Shown here piece after piece: positions 14,301 to 29,599 of a stretch of 64,000 nt of DNA. Positions within the stretch are counted from its first letter, which is position 1; every line of letters begins with the position of its first letter. The notes below the pieces were generated by a model, which was given only the letters and a program-made list of their open reading frames with translations, was not told the DNA's origin and searched no databases. Made by a program: the position numbers and the translations under genes. Source of the stretch: Erpobdella octoculata (lineage: Eukaryota > Annelida > Clitellata > Hirudinida > Erpobdellidae); NCBI GenBank assembly GCA_963978895.1, contig OZ022246.1, forward strand, positions 107,080 to 171,079. The letters run 5' to 3'.

Positions 14301-14493
14301 TCGTTTTCTTTCTTGAAAAAACTGCACACCGTTTTCTTGTACAAACGCAATTAGCTTAACAATCCAATCGAGAACAAGGAAGGAACGAAAGGAGCAGTTT
14401 CTTCTCCTCCTCCTCCCTCACCATCCATTCATCCGCTCAATATAAATATAAACATTGATGGAATAAAAGAGAAAAAACTAAAAATCAATTGAT

Positions 14494-14524
<31 letters not shown>

Positions 14525-14995
14525 ACGTATACGTTAACAGTTTCGATTGTTATATTCATCACACTTATAGCTTTTTATCACAATAATGTGTGCCATTTTA
14601 TCAAATTTAAAGAAAAAAGTGTCATTTTTATCACATTTATGGTTTTCATTTTACATGCTTTTATTAACTTTCACTTGTCCAGATGTCCATGAGATGTCCG
14701 CGGACGTTTAGAAGATCGGAAGTTCATTATAAAATTAATCAACTTCAAGAAAATTTAAAGTTTAATTTAGAAAAATAACCATGAAAAAATGTAAAAAACA
14801 AAAATTATTAAAAAATAAATTAAAGATGCATATGATAATGACGACAAAAATTTTCATCGTCATAGTAACTAAAGGCATATTTTCTTTACTATTCACCGGG
14901 ATAATTTTCCAGCTATCTTAAAAGTATGTTTTTAATTTTTTTTAATTAACCGTCACCTTTTCACTTGTTATTTTAGTGAGTTAACCATGGCAAAA
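14301..14995. other. AT-rich stretch, no gene seen
   Basis: Contains a short (AT)n at 14502-14524. Nothing else recognised. Confidence 0.5.
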
Positions 14996-15002
14996 GTCAC
15001 TT

Positions 15003-15035
15003 TGATGATGCTGATGATGACGATGATGATGGTGG

Positions 15036-15098
<63 letters not shown>

Positions 15099-15155
15099 GG
15101 ACGATGACGACGATGATGATGATAATGATGATGACAACGATGACGACGATAATTT
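15003..15155. repeat. (GAT)n microsatellite
   Basis: Nearly pure GAT from 15036 to 15096. Confidence 0.95.
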
Positions 15156-15249
15156 TACTCTCGCATGACACTGTGACGAAGCTTCGGTAAATCGTTTTGT
15201 TCCACTCACGTCAGGTCGTCGACAGGGTTTATTCCTTACGACACCAACA

Positions 15250-15565
15250 ATATTGTCATGTGACAGAAATAGTGGTATAGTGTTATCAACAAGATGGTAT
15301 TGTGGTATCACACAATATGGAATTGTAGTATCAACAGGATGATATTGTGGTATCAACAAGATGGTATTGTGGTATCAACACAATAGTATTGTGATACACA
15401 TTATACACATTGTGAAACACAAAGGTCCTGAGATACCAAAACAGTGGTCCTAAGATATCAACACAGTAGTCCTAAGGTATAAACAGAGTGGTCCTAAGGT
15501 ATCAAAACAGTGGTCCTAAGATATCAACACAGTGGTCCTAAGATATAAAAAAGTGGTCCTAGATG
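15250..15565. repeat. Two adjoining minisatellites
   Basis: GTGGTATCAACAAGATGGTA-type units (15265-15400) grade into about six 22-bp units of GTGGTCCTAAGATATCAACA. Confidence 0.8.
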
Positions 15566-15639
15566 GTCTGCGGTTTTGGTTACAATCAGAGAAAGAAAAC
15601 TTTTCCAGTCAATCTCTTGAACCGTTGATCTCCTTTTTC

Positions 15640-15795
15640 TGTCTCCATCTCTTCAATCCTCTCTCTTTCTCTCTCTCTACATTTCTTTCTCTCTCTATCT
15701 CACTCTTTCTCTCTTTCTCTCTCTATTTTTCTTTCTCTCTCTATCTCACTCTCTCTCTCTCTTTCTCTACCTGTTATTCATCTATTATTCTTTCT
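15640..15795. repeat. CT-rich tract
   Basis: CTCTCTTTCT-type pyrimidine repeats. Confidence 0.9.
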
Positions 15796-15924
15796 CTTGT
15801 TTTCTTTGAAAAATAACCAGTCATTCGTATAACTGAAGTGAGATTGGTTGGATGTCATTATGGCTTATATTATTATTATTATTATTTCAAAAATTGCTGC
15901 AAACACCGAAGCAGCAATGTTGCA

Positions 15925-16165
15925 GCAACCACCAAGAATAACCAAATAAAATTATTGCAACAACAACAAAATAAAATAATTGCAACAAAATAAAACAGTT
16001 GCAACAAAATAAAACTGTTGCAACAACAACAACCAAATTGAATTATAGCAACAACAGCCAAATTGAATTATTGCAACAACAACAGAATTGAATTATTGCA
16101 ACAATCACCAAATAAATTTACTGCAACAACAATCAAAGTAAATTATTGCAACAACCAACCAAATA
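15925..16165. repeat. CAA-rich minisatellite
   Basis: Irregular units of about 30 bp contain AATTATTGCAACAACAACA. Confidence 0.8.
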
Positions 16166-16169
16166 TTTT

Positions 16170-17350
16170 TTTTAAAGAAATATTTCGTTCTAAAAAATAT
16201 TAATGGCATTTTCTCGGAAGCTGTCTTTTAAAAAGATTAACGTTTATTAATAATTCATATTTAACCATGTTTTTATTTGAGTTATTTTTATGTTTAAATA
16301 CAGATTGTATTCGAGGAAAATGTCAGGTTAATCCTAATGGTCATCATTATCATCATTATCATCTTCATTTCATGATCATTTGCCTTGAATACCACCATCA
16401 CCATCACCATTGCCATCATTATTATCGTCGTCATCGTTGAAATGTGCCGGACAACTTCTGTCATCAGTAGAGGTTGGCAGGGCTTCATCAAGGTCGAGTT
16501 AACCATAAACATCAAAGTAGGAATCATCTTCTTCATGAATTTGTCATTTATTTCGTTTCTCCTACGTGCTGCTGGTGGTGGTGATAACGATACACCAGAA
16601 CCTCAGGTTGTATGTGTATTTTATTTCAAAACATTATTTTATTGCTAAAAATCTATAGCTTTTGTTTTACGCAAAATTAAAAAATATTATTTCCTTCCGG
16701 CATAACAAATTTCTACTTCGTAATGGATTGGTAAATATTTTAGAAAACATTTTGGGACTTATATAAGAATGTATTCAGAAAATGTAACAGAACATATATA
16801 GGAAAGTATTCAATAATGTAAAAAAACATATATAGGAATGTATTTGGAAATGTAACAAGACATGTTTTGAAAGTATTCAAAAAATGTAACAGGGAAAGGC
16901 TGAGGAAGCGGGAGAGCAAAAAGGAGCAAGAGTGGTACCGATAATGCAAGCGGGGAAGAAACGGGAGCGAGAGAGGGAGAGAAAATAAAGAAAGAGGGAA
17001 AAAGTGAAAGAAAAACAATAGAAAAACTTTTAAAAACCACGCTAGTACATATATATAAAGAATGACTAGATATAGATATATTTGCAAATATATTTTGATA
17101 TAAATCTCAACACATATGAAAAAATATTTTTTATGTTAACCTCGTTTTATGCCAGACAGACCCTACCTACCCTGTATAAAAAAGGAAAAATAAAAAAAAT
17201 GGATCGAATTATGATCTAAGACAGGAAATACCTTGGCATTTCCTACCTACTTTTATTACAGTCTTAAAAACAATGTGTAGAAGACTATAAACAATGCCAT
17301 ATTTAAGTATGTATAGTGTTGTATAAATTGTATATATGAATTTATTCTTA
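16170..17350. other. AT-rich stretch, no gene seen
   Basis: Contains a few copies of ATATAGGAATGTATTCAGAAA at 16760-16890 and a purine-rich block at 16890-17010. A short ORF pair near 16300-16650 is not recognised. Confidence 0.5.
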
Positions 17351-17354
17351 AATG

Positions 17355-17355
17355 G

Positions 17356-17436
<81 letters not shown>

Positions 17437-17475
17437 AAGAGAGAGAGAGGGGGAAAGAGGGAGAGAGAGAGAGCT
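17355..17475. repeat. (GA)n microsatellite
   Basis: GAGA tract with AAAG interruptions. Confidence 0.95.
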
Positions 17476-18194
17476 GTATGCGGATTTTTGTGGAGACACC
17501 GGGCTTGAGAAATCTCTTGAATCTCAATAAACTCTTATTCAATCTTGCCGGGAAGCGCTTTGGCTTTGATTTTGTCTGCGGTGGTTCGACTCCCGGTAAG
17601 AAGATGAGCTGAATAAATCTTCGATGAACTTGACAGCATAGATAGCTGTTACTAAAGTCTATTTTTGTCTTTTTCTACTTTTTTAATTTTCGAAACTTTT
17701 TGAAATTTAGTTTTTTTTATTTTTGCCTAATGAATGTTTTCAAACAATTTATTTCAGTTTTTAAATTAAAATTTCTAATAAGATGTTTATCTTTTTTTTC
17801 TCTACTGATTTGTTGTATTTTTAAGGTAAAAAAAAAGATCTATCGAAAAAAAGAAAGAGAGAGAAAAGCTAATAGATTATCTATACAATCAATAAATTGA
17901 TTCAATGCATTATTGGTTCAAGAAGTATTTGTTTATACAATTTAATAATCTAAATCTGAATATTTAACAGCAAAACTATTTGATTGATAAATAATAGTAA
18001 TGATAATAATATTAATAATAATAATCGAATAATTGAGCCCGGTCAGCAACATCTGAATTAGCTTAATGAGTTTGTCAAGTGATGGATTCATGAAGAAGGC
18101 AGATGAAACGACGAAAACATTCAAAAGCAAAACATAACGAACCATCAAACAAACAAACGAACAAACGAAGGAACGAGAGAACATACAAGTCGCG
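17476..18194. other. No gene seen; isolated B-box-like motif
   Basis: GGTTCGACTCC at 17585-17595 matches a pol III B box, but the flanks do not fold as a tRNA and no good A box was found. Confidence 0.4.
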
Positions 18195-18330
18195 AACATC
18201 GATTTCTTGTGAACAAAGAGTTAAACGATGTAAAGAAACGTGAGACGACCCAGAACACTGATTGTGCTTCGAACCCAAGAGACTTATTTGAACGGTGCAC
18301 ACTTTATCACCCTTCGCCACCATCTTTCTA
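18195..18330 (-). mobile_element. Possible second, diverged tRNA-derived SINE head
   Basis: Minus strand: A-box-like GGTGATAAAGTG and B box GGGTTCGAAGC (18266-18276) at a spacing similar to the SINE in the BTB gene intron. The rest is too diverged to align by eye. Confidence 0.3.
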
Positions 18331-18334
18331 TTTT

Positions 18335-18425
18335 CTCTCTCTCTCTCTCCCTCTCTCTCACTCTTTCTTTCTCTTCTTTGCTCTCTCTCTCTCTTCCTTT
18401 CTCTTTTACTATCTCTTTCTCCTTT
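18335..18425. repeat. CT-rich tract
   Basis: CTCTCTCTCT with TTTCTTTC interruptions. Confidence 0.85.
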
Positions 18426-19046
18426 CTTGACCCCTGACCCTTTGCTAAAAAAAAAACTGTTAAAATCTTTTTTCATTTCCTCTAAAACTTTTCAAGTTTA
18501 ATTTCTGCATGCCCTAACTCACGTGTTTGTTTTTACAATGGCGGAAATTGTTCAACTTTTTCACTGGGGGCACGAAATGAAAATTTTTGAATTAAAAAAA
18601 ATTCTTTTTTTTTTTTAAAATCATATTTACTTTTAGTCACTCCTTCGTGATTTTATAGCTCAATAGATTTCCGCCCTTCTTTCACTTTCTCATTTCTTTT
18701 TCCCTTTCTTTTAAAACTATTGTATTTCTCTTTTCCTCTCTCTCCCGTTTTTTATGCTCCCACAAAACTTCTTCTGGAAGCAATTTGTTCAAAGATGGCC
18801 TGAAGTGAGAAGAATGTAAGTCAAACATTTCACTCCTTCACGCGCCAATTTTCTTCCCATTTTTTTCTCGCCTCATTTCTATTTTAACGAAATCTTCACA
18901 TGTTGAACGTTTTATATATTCTTCCTTATTTATCCTTCATACTTAATTTACAGATTTTACGTTCTAAAGACTTATTGATTTAAAGTTTTATAAATACCTT
19001 ATCAAAATGACGAATTGTGAATATGTTGTTAATTTTTTGTAATATA

Positions 19047-19368
19047 TAGTGGTGGATCTAGACTGCTTTGGCGGTGCCAAACAAATGGCGAGAGATGCCA
19101 AAAATGGCGGAGAGACCAAATACGTCTGGAAGAGCAAACATTAGATCTTAGATCCACAAAATCCGGATGCTACAAATTTTCTAATTTCTCGAAAAAGTAG
19201 TCAATTTTCTTATAAATTTAGTCAATTTCAGCATTTTCTCACATATTCTTAGCTTTAAAAAACATTTTTCGTATTAATATTATTACAATTTTTTAGTATC
19301 TCAAAAAAATAAATTTTGAGATCCATAGCGACCATGGCCCCCTTCGGCCACCCTTAGATCCGCCACTG
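19047..19368. mobile_element. Non-autonomous hAT-like element (MITE), about 322 bp
   Basis: The left end TAGTGGTGGATCTA and the reverse complement of the right end CAGTGGCGGATCTA match at 12 of 14 bases and look like hAT termini (CAGTGGCGGATC). The element has no transposase. An 8-bp target duplication is not visible, so the insertion is probably old. Confidence 0.6.
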
Positions 19369-19618
19369 TGCTGATTCAAGTACAAGTTTGTAGGAAAATG
19401 GAATAGAAAGACAGAGCCAGAAAGAAAGGAAAAGCGAGGAAGAGAGAAGGGAAAAGGAAGAGGGTCGGAAGAAAAATGATGGTAAGTAATTACAGGTTGA
19501 TTGATACGCCATCTTTTACATCTCGTGATAAAGATACATATCATTCCCTTCTTTGATGATATACCAAAATCAGACAACCATATTTTCTTACTTTTTCAGG
19601 TCTCTCCATTTCTCTTTC

Positions 19619-19623
19619 TCTTC

Positions 19624-19671
<48 letters not shown>

Positions 19672-19680
19672 ATCTTCCTC
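19619..19680. repeat. (CT)n microsatellite
   Basis: CTCTCT tract. Confidence 0.9.
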
Positions 19681-20044
19681 AGTTTTGTTTTTCTTTAAGA
19701 AAAGTAGCTGTGAAACGTTAGAAATAAGGACATATTCTGGTACACACACACGCGCACACATACACACAATCATGTCAAATCAACGCACACGGATGGGCAC
19801 ATGTGATCGTATATTTAATGTATTTTTTACCGAATTCAGTGAGTGGCAAACATCATGAGTTCTTCAAAGTGAAAGGTTAATCCGGTGCTCGCCGACTTTT
19901 AAGAACTCTCAGACCAGCGAGAATTCTGCAACATAAATTTCTTAATGTTGATGGAAAGCCTTTCCATTTTGTGTTGTCGCTTCAGAGCCTGCTACAAACA
20001 TCCTTGTAAATTTTCTCTTTCAGCTGCTATTAGTTATTTCATTT

Positions 20045-20460
20045 TTATCATATTAATGCATCATTATCATATTGCCTCATTACCATACTGTCTCATTACC
20101 ATACTGTTTCATTAACATATTGCTCCATTACCACACTGCTTCATAACCATATTGCTTCATTACCATACTGCTTCATTACCACATTGCCTCATTATCATAA
20201 ATCATACTGCTTTATTACCATATTGCCTCATTACCATACTGCTTCATTACCATATTGCTTCATTATCATATTGCATCATTATAATATTGGATCATTATCA
20301 TACTGCTTCATTATCATATGGTCTCATTACCATTATATGTTTCATTATCGTACCACTTCATTTCTATATTATGTCATCATTCTGCCTCATTATCATACTC
20401 CATCAATTCATTATATTGACTGATCAGAATATTGCTTCATAGTTTCATAGTCATACTGTT
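20045..20460. repeat. 16-bp minisatellite
   Basis: About 20 degenerate units of CATTACCATACTGCTT. Confidence 0.85.
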
Positions 20461-20654
20461 CAATTACAATAATGTCTTATTTAAATATTAATAATTTAAT
20501 ATTACTTTATTGAAAAATTGAAATACTACCTAACTGCGATAATGCCTAATTTTTACACTGTCTAACTGTTATACTGTCTCATTATTTACCAATCAGCTTT
20601 ATTATGATGTTGTCTCGTTATAATTATATTTTTTCATATTTATTACGTACATAT

Positions 20655-20659
20655 CGTAC

Positions 20660-20727
<68 letters not shown>

Positions 20728-20728
20728 A

Positions 20729-20776
<48 letters not shown>
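20655..20776. repeat. (TA)n microsatellite
   Basis: TA repeats with ATGTATGT interruptions. Confidence 0.95.
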
Positions 20777-20780
<4 letters not shown>

Positions 20781-20939
20781 TGTTTCTTTCTTGCAAATGT
20801 TACGTTTGATATAAAATGTCGAAGCATGTAATTTTAAGTCAACGAGGCTTCACTATTTTATTTCTGTCAGGCGCTTAAATTGAACTCTTAAAAATTGATT
20901 TCTTGCCACGTGAGTGCCCGAAGAAAAATTTTTCATAAC

Positions 20940-21090
20940 ACGACGACGACGACGATGATGATAATGATGATGATGATGACGATGACGACGATGACGATGA
21001 TGGTGGTAAGAATAATGATGATGACGATGACGACGATAACGATTGTGGTAGTGATAATGATAAGGTTGGTGATGTTGATAATGGTGTTGG
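20940..21090. repeat. GAT/GAC triplet tract
   Basis: GACGACGAT, then GATGAT, with GTGGTA breaks. Confidence 0.9.
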
Positions 21091-22478
21091 CGACGTCAGA
21101 ATATTTAAAAAAAGTTTATTATCATGTTCATCCAAATCATAGTTATTATTACAATAAAAAAATATATAAAATATTTATTTTGTAAATAAAAAGCAAATTG
21201 CTCAACAATTGCTGTTAAATTATTCATATTCATATTCATATTTATATGTGATGTGATTGTGCTGTGTACAATAAACATAGGCACATTGGTACGTACGGTG
21301 ATGGACAGAGACATTAGCACACACACCTCAAGTTGGAAATTTTCAATTCTATCCAATATTGCTTCCTCTTTTTCCATTTCTGTCATACTTCTCTTTACCG
21401 CTTCCTGTCTCTCTTTCTCTCTCTCTTTTACTGTCTCTCTCCCTTCCGCCATCTTAAAATCAGTCGTCCGCTCGATACGCCACTTTGAAAGGAATCCTGC
21501 GCATGCACAAATAATCAGCTTATAATTTTCTCCAAACGACCAACGAAAACTTGGAACACAATTTCAACATCAAACGTTATTATTATTATTTTTATTATTA
21601 TTATTGATGCCGCTTTTATTTATTTAATTTTGAGTTGAGTTCCGCTATTCTGCTTCACCAGATTTTCATCATCATTACCATCACCAACATTATCATCTAC
21701 CGTATTTTTTCGAATATGGCGCACATCTGCGAAGGCCTGAAAAGACGCGGCTTACTAAATAAACACACTTTGATTTCCAAGATTATTGCACTCAATAAAT
21801 AAAATAAATAATTATATATATATTTAAAAAAATAATGTTTCCAGTATTTTATGTATCCGTGAATGGTGAATAACTTGAGTTATAGACAGGCAGGTAATTC
21901 TCCATTCCCGCCACCTTGGCGACCTTCCAGATTAAAATTAATTGATTTCAGTATTTCTCTTTTAAGTTTGGTTTATACCAAATCAAAAAAAAATGCATAA
22001 ATTTAAAAATATAGAAAATTGAAAAAAAGATTTTCCATTCATATCTGTAGTGTAGAATTGAGGGATTAACCAAAAAGTCCAGTGCTGAGCCAAGTCAACG
22101 AGTGCATTACATTACAATTACAACATCGCCCGGATATCTTTAAGAGATTTACATATAAGCGGGGTGGTATACTGGCTCTTAAGTCCATGTAACCCCAACA
22201 TGGAACAGGCAATTTAATTTCAATGAGAAAAATGAAGTATTGGCCCGATGGTAGGTAAGTTCAGTGGATGTGGCATATGTCGAATGTTCAGTTGTGGTTT
22301 TGAAATTGAAAAGTAAAAAAATATAAAAAAAAACTCTTTGAAAAAATACGAAAGAATTATGCGAGAATAAATGCTCGTTTTTAAGAGTTAGAAATATGAA
22401 AATCCCTGCCATCCATCATCTGTTTTGTTTTCCGAGCTTTTGTCGTGTTTAAAAAAATTGTCGAGACTTTCTTGATCA
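21091..22478. other. AT-rich stretch, no gene seen
   Basis: Short TTA and CTCT tracts only. Nothing recognisable as coding. Confidence 0.5.
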
Positions 22479-22481
22479 GCA

Positions 22482-24059
<1,578 letters not shown>

Positions 24060-24260
24060 TTATTTATATGAATTTTTCTCACACAAAATGGCTTAATCCG
24101 TTTTATATGAATTTCTCTCTCAAAAAATGGTTCATTCCATTTTATATTAATTTCTCTCTCAAAAATATGGCTTAATCCATTTTATATGAATTTCTCTCTC
24201 AAAAAATGGCTCAATCCATTTTATATGAATTTCTTTCTCGCAAAATGGCTTAATCTGTTT
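24060..24260. repeat. Minisatellite of about 38-40 bp
   Basis: Five units contain AAAATGGCTTAATCCATTTT and ATATGAATTTCTCTCTC. Confidence 0.85.
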
Positions 24261-26899
24261 TTCCAAAATCAGATGCTCACCCTTTCTTAAAGCTTAATTC
24301 TTTCATTCTTTCACGACACGACGACGCGCCGCGTAACCAGCGCTCCTAATCGTAGTTAACTGCCGCGCCCGGAAGATTTCGCGCTGAAATAAAATTCAAT
24401 TAAGATAAACATAACGAAAGATTAAAAATAAGTTTGAAGAAAATTCGAAAATATAGAAAAAAATTAATATAAAAATATTTTGGGTGAAATAAAATTCAAA
24501 CTAAGTAGAAAATTAACTATTTTAAGGCTGATCATCTTTTTATCAGATTAGAATAAGATAAATAAAAAATCTATTAAATTTTTCGTTTTAAATATAATAA
24601 CTTCACCTGGTAACAATGCACTTAACACATCATGGTTATATTTAACTCTTATTATTACCTATCTCGATTTAACAAAGTTAGTCACTTAGTTAGTTACCAG
24701 AAGGGCTAAATAGCTATGCCTACAAAGAATACTTGTTTTGTAACCGAGCACATTTGAGCTTCGTTAAAAATCGATCTGAAAATTGTCTATATAAATTAAT
24801 GAATGTTTCTATTCATTTCATTTAATAAATTTTAAATAAACCCACTCCTTCAAAAATTTCGGTGAATTCCTGATATGAATTATTTTTGTTAGAGAAAATG
24901 ATTGAACTTTTTTGTGGCGTCACTATTAGGGGGTTGCGGATTGCACTGGGGACGCCAACCTTAACTTTTGTGGCTCCACTGGAACTCTCCTTACTTGTCA
25001 GGATGATAAAAAAAATTTAAACGATGCAAGACAGATTTCCAGTTACCATAAGAGCCGAACAAATTAAAGTTCACATTTTTACTTAATTGAATTAATTTCA
25101 GGTTTTTTTACTTATAAGTAATAAATAAAACTTGTTTGCATCATTTTAATGGAAATTCTCAATTGGTCCGTCAAATAACTGTCAGAGAGGTGAAAGATTT
25201 TCAAGTTTTATGGAAAAAAGAAATTGCTTTCTTAATTTAGGAAAAAAAGTTAAAAAAAAAGACACGCCCTCTTGTGAAGTATTAAAAAATTCACTGACAG
25301 CTTGCTTTGATATAATTTCTACCAAATACTTTAGCAAAACCGCTAGTTTAACTACCCGGCGAATAATTAAGGACAAAGTTTAATAAAAAAAATTAGCGGA
25401 TTAAAAAACCAATCAATTCTAGCTCAATCTTTTCTTTAATTAGATCAACTTTTTCACACTACATATTACGTATTTTAAATACATTATTACACGTTCTAAC
25501 CTCTTTGACCTATAGAATTAAACACTAATCGCTAAGTTTTAAGCCTGGAAATTATCATATTATAATTACTATTGTTATTATTTATTAGTAATATTTTGAC
25601 TATTATTACCTACTATAAGAACCTCCAAAAATCTCGAATTGAAGAGGCAGGCGGACTGCCACGAAACCACTCACAACGTTTAATCTCAACGCGTTTCGCA
25701 TCAGAAGTTGACTACTGAATATTTAACTCGCAAATAGACCTGTCAGACGATTTTTTAAACTATTCCGCTTTTGACATTTTTTTATTTATATTTTATTCTT
25801 TTCTCATTTTATTATTATTATTATTATATTTTTTCTATTATTATTTTCTATTATTATTATTATTATTATTGTTTCTCATCCGATCTCGTCCATTGTGCGT
25901 CAAAACGTCAGGATGAGAAATGCGCGCAGATTTATAAGTTGAACTTCGAGTAATTTGATGACTTAGTATCACGTGACTGAATTTAGAGATTCAAATAAAA
26001 GTAATAATAATAATAATGTGATGATAATAATAATAAAGACAACAATCATTGGATGTTAAGAAATAAAAAATGAAAAAAACAAAAAAAAACTTTTTCAAAT
26101 CGTTTGAAATCGAGATGAAGTTCTTTTTCTAAAAAAAAATGAAATTATATTAAAAATAATAATTTGCATGATAATAAAATGAAACAAATGACAATTTGAA
26201 ACTAAAAAAAACAAAAACTTTAACTGAAAGTAAAATAATATAAATAATTTAAAAATAAAAAAAAAATTCATGCAAACAAATTGCAAGGAAAAGGATATAA
26301 TATGTGTGTGTATGTATATAATCAGTTCCAAACATGCGAGAAGCAGCCATCTTTCAATTCACATCTAATTTTCTCTTTCCCTCCACTTCTGACCCACCTA
26401 TAATCTTACCCTCTCCCTTTCTACTTCTTACCCACTTATAATCCTATCCTCTCCTTTTCCCCTTCCTCATTTCTTACCCTCCTCCTCCCTTAATTTTTCC
26501 TTCTCTATTTTTCTCTTTTTTCCAGTAGTTTTTCAACTTCACGTTTTGCCATCAATAACCCCTCATCCATCACCAATTTCTCCAACTTCAAACTTACAAA
26601 CAGCCACATATAACCAGTACCGGCCTATTTGCGTTCAAATAAGCTAATAGTATACAAATCAAATTACTTATACATGTATATATATATTTTTAAACAAACA
26701 TTTGAAAGCAAACATCTTCTACCGCACTTTATTCTTCTTTTTTTCTTTTTTGCCTTTTTTTCACTTTCTTCCCTCTTTACCCCTCCCTAAAGTCTACTTA
26801 AGGATCTGCTCACTTGTACAGCCAAGATAAATTCTTTCGCTTTGTCTTCCGCTGGATGTGAACATGCTAAGATGGAGTACCGACACATGTAGAAAGGAC
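24261..26899. other. AT-rich stretch, no gene seen
   Basis: Several A/T runs and ATT triplet tracts (25805-25870). A GC-richer patch lies at 24315-24385. No element ends could be paired. Confidence 0.5.
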
Positions 26900-27375
26900 A
26901 AATACTTTGAAAGACATGTAGAAAAAGAAAGAAAAGAAGAAAAAGAGAAAGAAAGAAAAGAGAGAGAGGGAGAGAAAAAGAAAGAAAGGGAGAGAAAGAG
27001 AGAGAGAGAGTTGGGAAAAGAGAATATCCCAAGGTGAACATTAAGCAAATGGCCCGATAAGTTTTGTCTTCGAAGTGATTTTTTCTGTAAAAAATATTGT
27101 ACTTTAAAAGTAATTCTAAAATTGTAAAATCGGGTTTAAAGTCTAATTACAGAAGATTAATGGGAAAAAAACAAAAAATAGAAATAGAGAAAGAAAGAGT
27201 ACGAAAGAGAAAGACAGAAAGAGATACAGAGACAGACATAAAAAATAATGTTGAAATACTGTCTACTTGCTCTGGCGGGCTAAAACATTAATAAAATTGC
27301 AGTTCTCAGGTGCTCTGACCTTGGAGAGGTGTCGCTTTCTGAGATCAACCTTGTCACGTGATCCAATCAAAGTAA

Positions 27376-27379
27376 GGAA

Positions 27380-27428
<49 letters not shown>
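27376..27428. repeat. (GA)n microsatellite
   Basis: GAGA tract. Confidence 0.9.
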
Positions 27429-27430
<2 letters not shown>

Positions 27431-27769
27431 GACGGAGAAAAAATAATCAAAAATAAAATATTCCCAAAATAAAATTTAAAAAAACTGCAAAACAGACATG
27501 TTTTTTTAAATAAATTTCATCTGCTAATTAAATGACAAGCGCCGTCCTGAAAGTCAAGGTCAAATTTTGATTTGATATTAAATGATACTTTTATTTATAT
27601 AAACATATGTTTAATATTTTCAATTTTTCTCTCTCTCTTTTTCTCCCACTCACTCTCTCCCTCTCTCTTTCTTTTCCTTTTTTTCTCTCCATGATTTTTT
27701 ATCTCCTACAAAATATGTGCATTTGACCGGTTCATTTGTTAAGTTGAACGTCGGAAATTTGAAATCTTC

Positions 27770-28052
<283 letters not shown>

Positions 28053-28059
28053 TCAAGAG

Positions 28060-28550
28060 AAGTTTACTTCATATTTTCTGCTGACCAATAAAAACGTGCA
28101 TAAGGCAAAGCAATAAATAAGTCATTTCATAAATTAAAACCCCACCTCCTGAGGGTGCAGATGTGGCTGACCTTCTCCAAGCAGAGATGGAGATGGCGGC
28201 GGGAAGTAGTAAGAGGGAAGGTAGCGGGTTGGGGAGGGAAATGGAGGGGGAAGAAGGCATTTCAACGGTTATGTCCGGCGTTCACAACCTAACGCCTTGC
28301 CACGGCTAACACGAGTCGACAGTACAATTTGCACCGCGGATGAATATCGGATTGAACGTTGTTATATCGATACCGGTAGGTATTCAGGTATTCATACTCC
28401 TCGTTGCTCGTGGGAAAATGGAATCGCTTGATATAAATGATATTGGCTGGTTACCACAACATTGAGGAGGTCTGTTTAAATGAACTGTAAAGACGTTGTT
28501 ACTTTATGTAATATAAATAAATATTTACGCCGGCTGTGTCGCTGAATGAT
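28060..28550. other. GC-richer unique stretch, no gene recognised
   Basis: 28140-28400 is less AT-rich than its surroundings (GGTGCAGATGTGGCTGACC, ACGAGTCGACAG) but has no ORF I can recognise. Confidence 0.4.
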
Positions 28551-28554
28551 TGAT

Positions 28555-28795
28555 ACAGCTGTTATGGTAATGGTTATGATAGTAGTCCTAATAGTAATAA
28601 ATATAGCTGATATGGTAGTAGTTATGATACTGATAAATATAGTTGTTATGGTAGTGGTTAAGAGAGTGGTAGATATAAGGAATGTACTTGTTATGATAGT
28701 AGTTATGGTAGATATATAATTGTTATGATGATATTTATGGATATAGTTGTCATTATAGTAGTTATGGTAGATATATAGCTGTTATGTTGGTGACA
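28555..28795. repeat. Degenerate GTTATGGTAGTGGTTAT-type repeat
   Basis: Irregular units of 20-55 bp built on GTTATGATAGTAGTTATG. Confidence 0.7.
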
Positions 28796-29047
28796 GAAAT
28801 GACGATGATGGAGTTGCAGAAAGACACCAGATTAAAGCAAGTTGATGGATGGAAACATTCGTTCATACGAGTGTAGAATTCTTCAAAAATATTTTCTTTG
28901 TTTGTTTCTTTGTGTGCATTTGTATATTTATTTGTGTTGGTATGTATGCTGGTTTGTAATACGTATGTGAGAGTCTTTGTTTGTATGTATGTAGTACACG
29001 TTCTTATACATCAGAGAGTAGGTGTTTGTGTGTATGGTGGGTATAGG

Positions 29048-29593
29048 TTCACATTAACGGCGCCCCATTTTTCTGCTTACAAAATGGCCGAAAAGCAGAA
29101 ATCTGGCGACACTTCCTTAAGGAAGAAAATATTTATCAGGATTTAGCAGAAAAAACAACGTTCGTCTTAAATTTAAACTTTTAAAAACTTTAAAAAACGA
29201 CAAATAGTCCCCTTCGAAGAACTACTTACATGCAGGTGTGTGTGTGTGTGACAAGGCACGCTGAGGATTCAAATGATTAAAATAAAGAACTAAGAAATAG
29301 TTTTTATGTTAAATTTATTTTTATAACAAATTATAATATTATAATTTTAACGTCCAGCACAGCATAAATTTTCTGCTCATCTCTCGGTAACTCAGAGCGG
29401 TTAACATAAAGTCATTCACTTTACAAATATTTTTTTATAATTTAACTGCTTTAAAAACATAAACTTTTGAAACATAAAATAATTCTTCATTTGCTCCAAT
29501 TTTATTAAAAGTTTTCATCGTTGGAACACGCTACACAAACCATTATATTGTATTACTCCGCCGATTCTAAAAATAGGGTGCCGTTAAAGTGAA
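29048..29593. mobile_element. MITE-like element of 546 bp with 25-bp terminal inverted repeats
   Basis: The terminal 25 bases (29048-29072 and 29569-29593) match as inverted repeats at 22 of 25 positions, with core TTAACGGC. There is no coding sequence between them. No target-site duplication was evident, and the superfamily is not assigned. Confidence 0.65.
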
Positions 29594-29599
29594 TCATTT

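Noticed and set aside
17540..17610. tRNA gene around the B box GGTTCGACTCC
   Set aside because: T-arm and acceptor stem do not pair properly and no A box is at the right distance.
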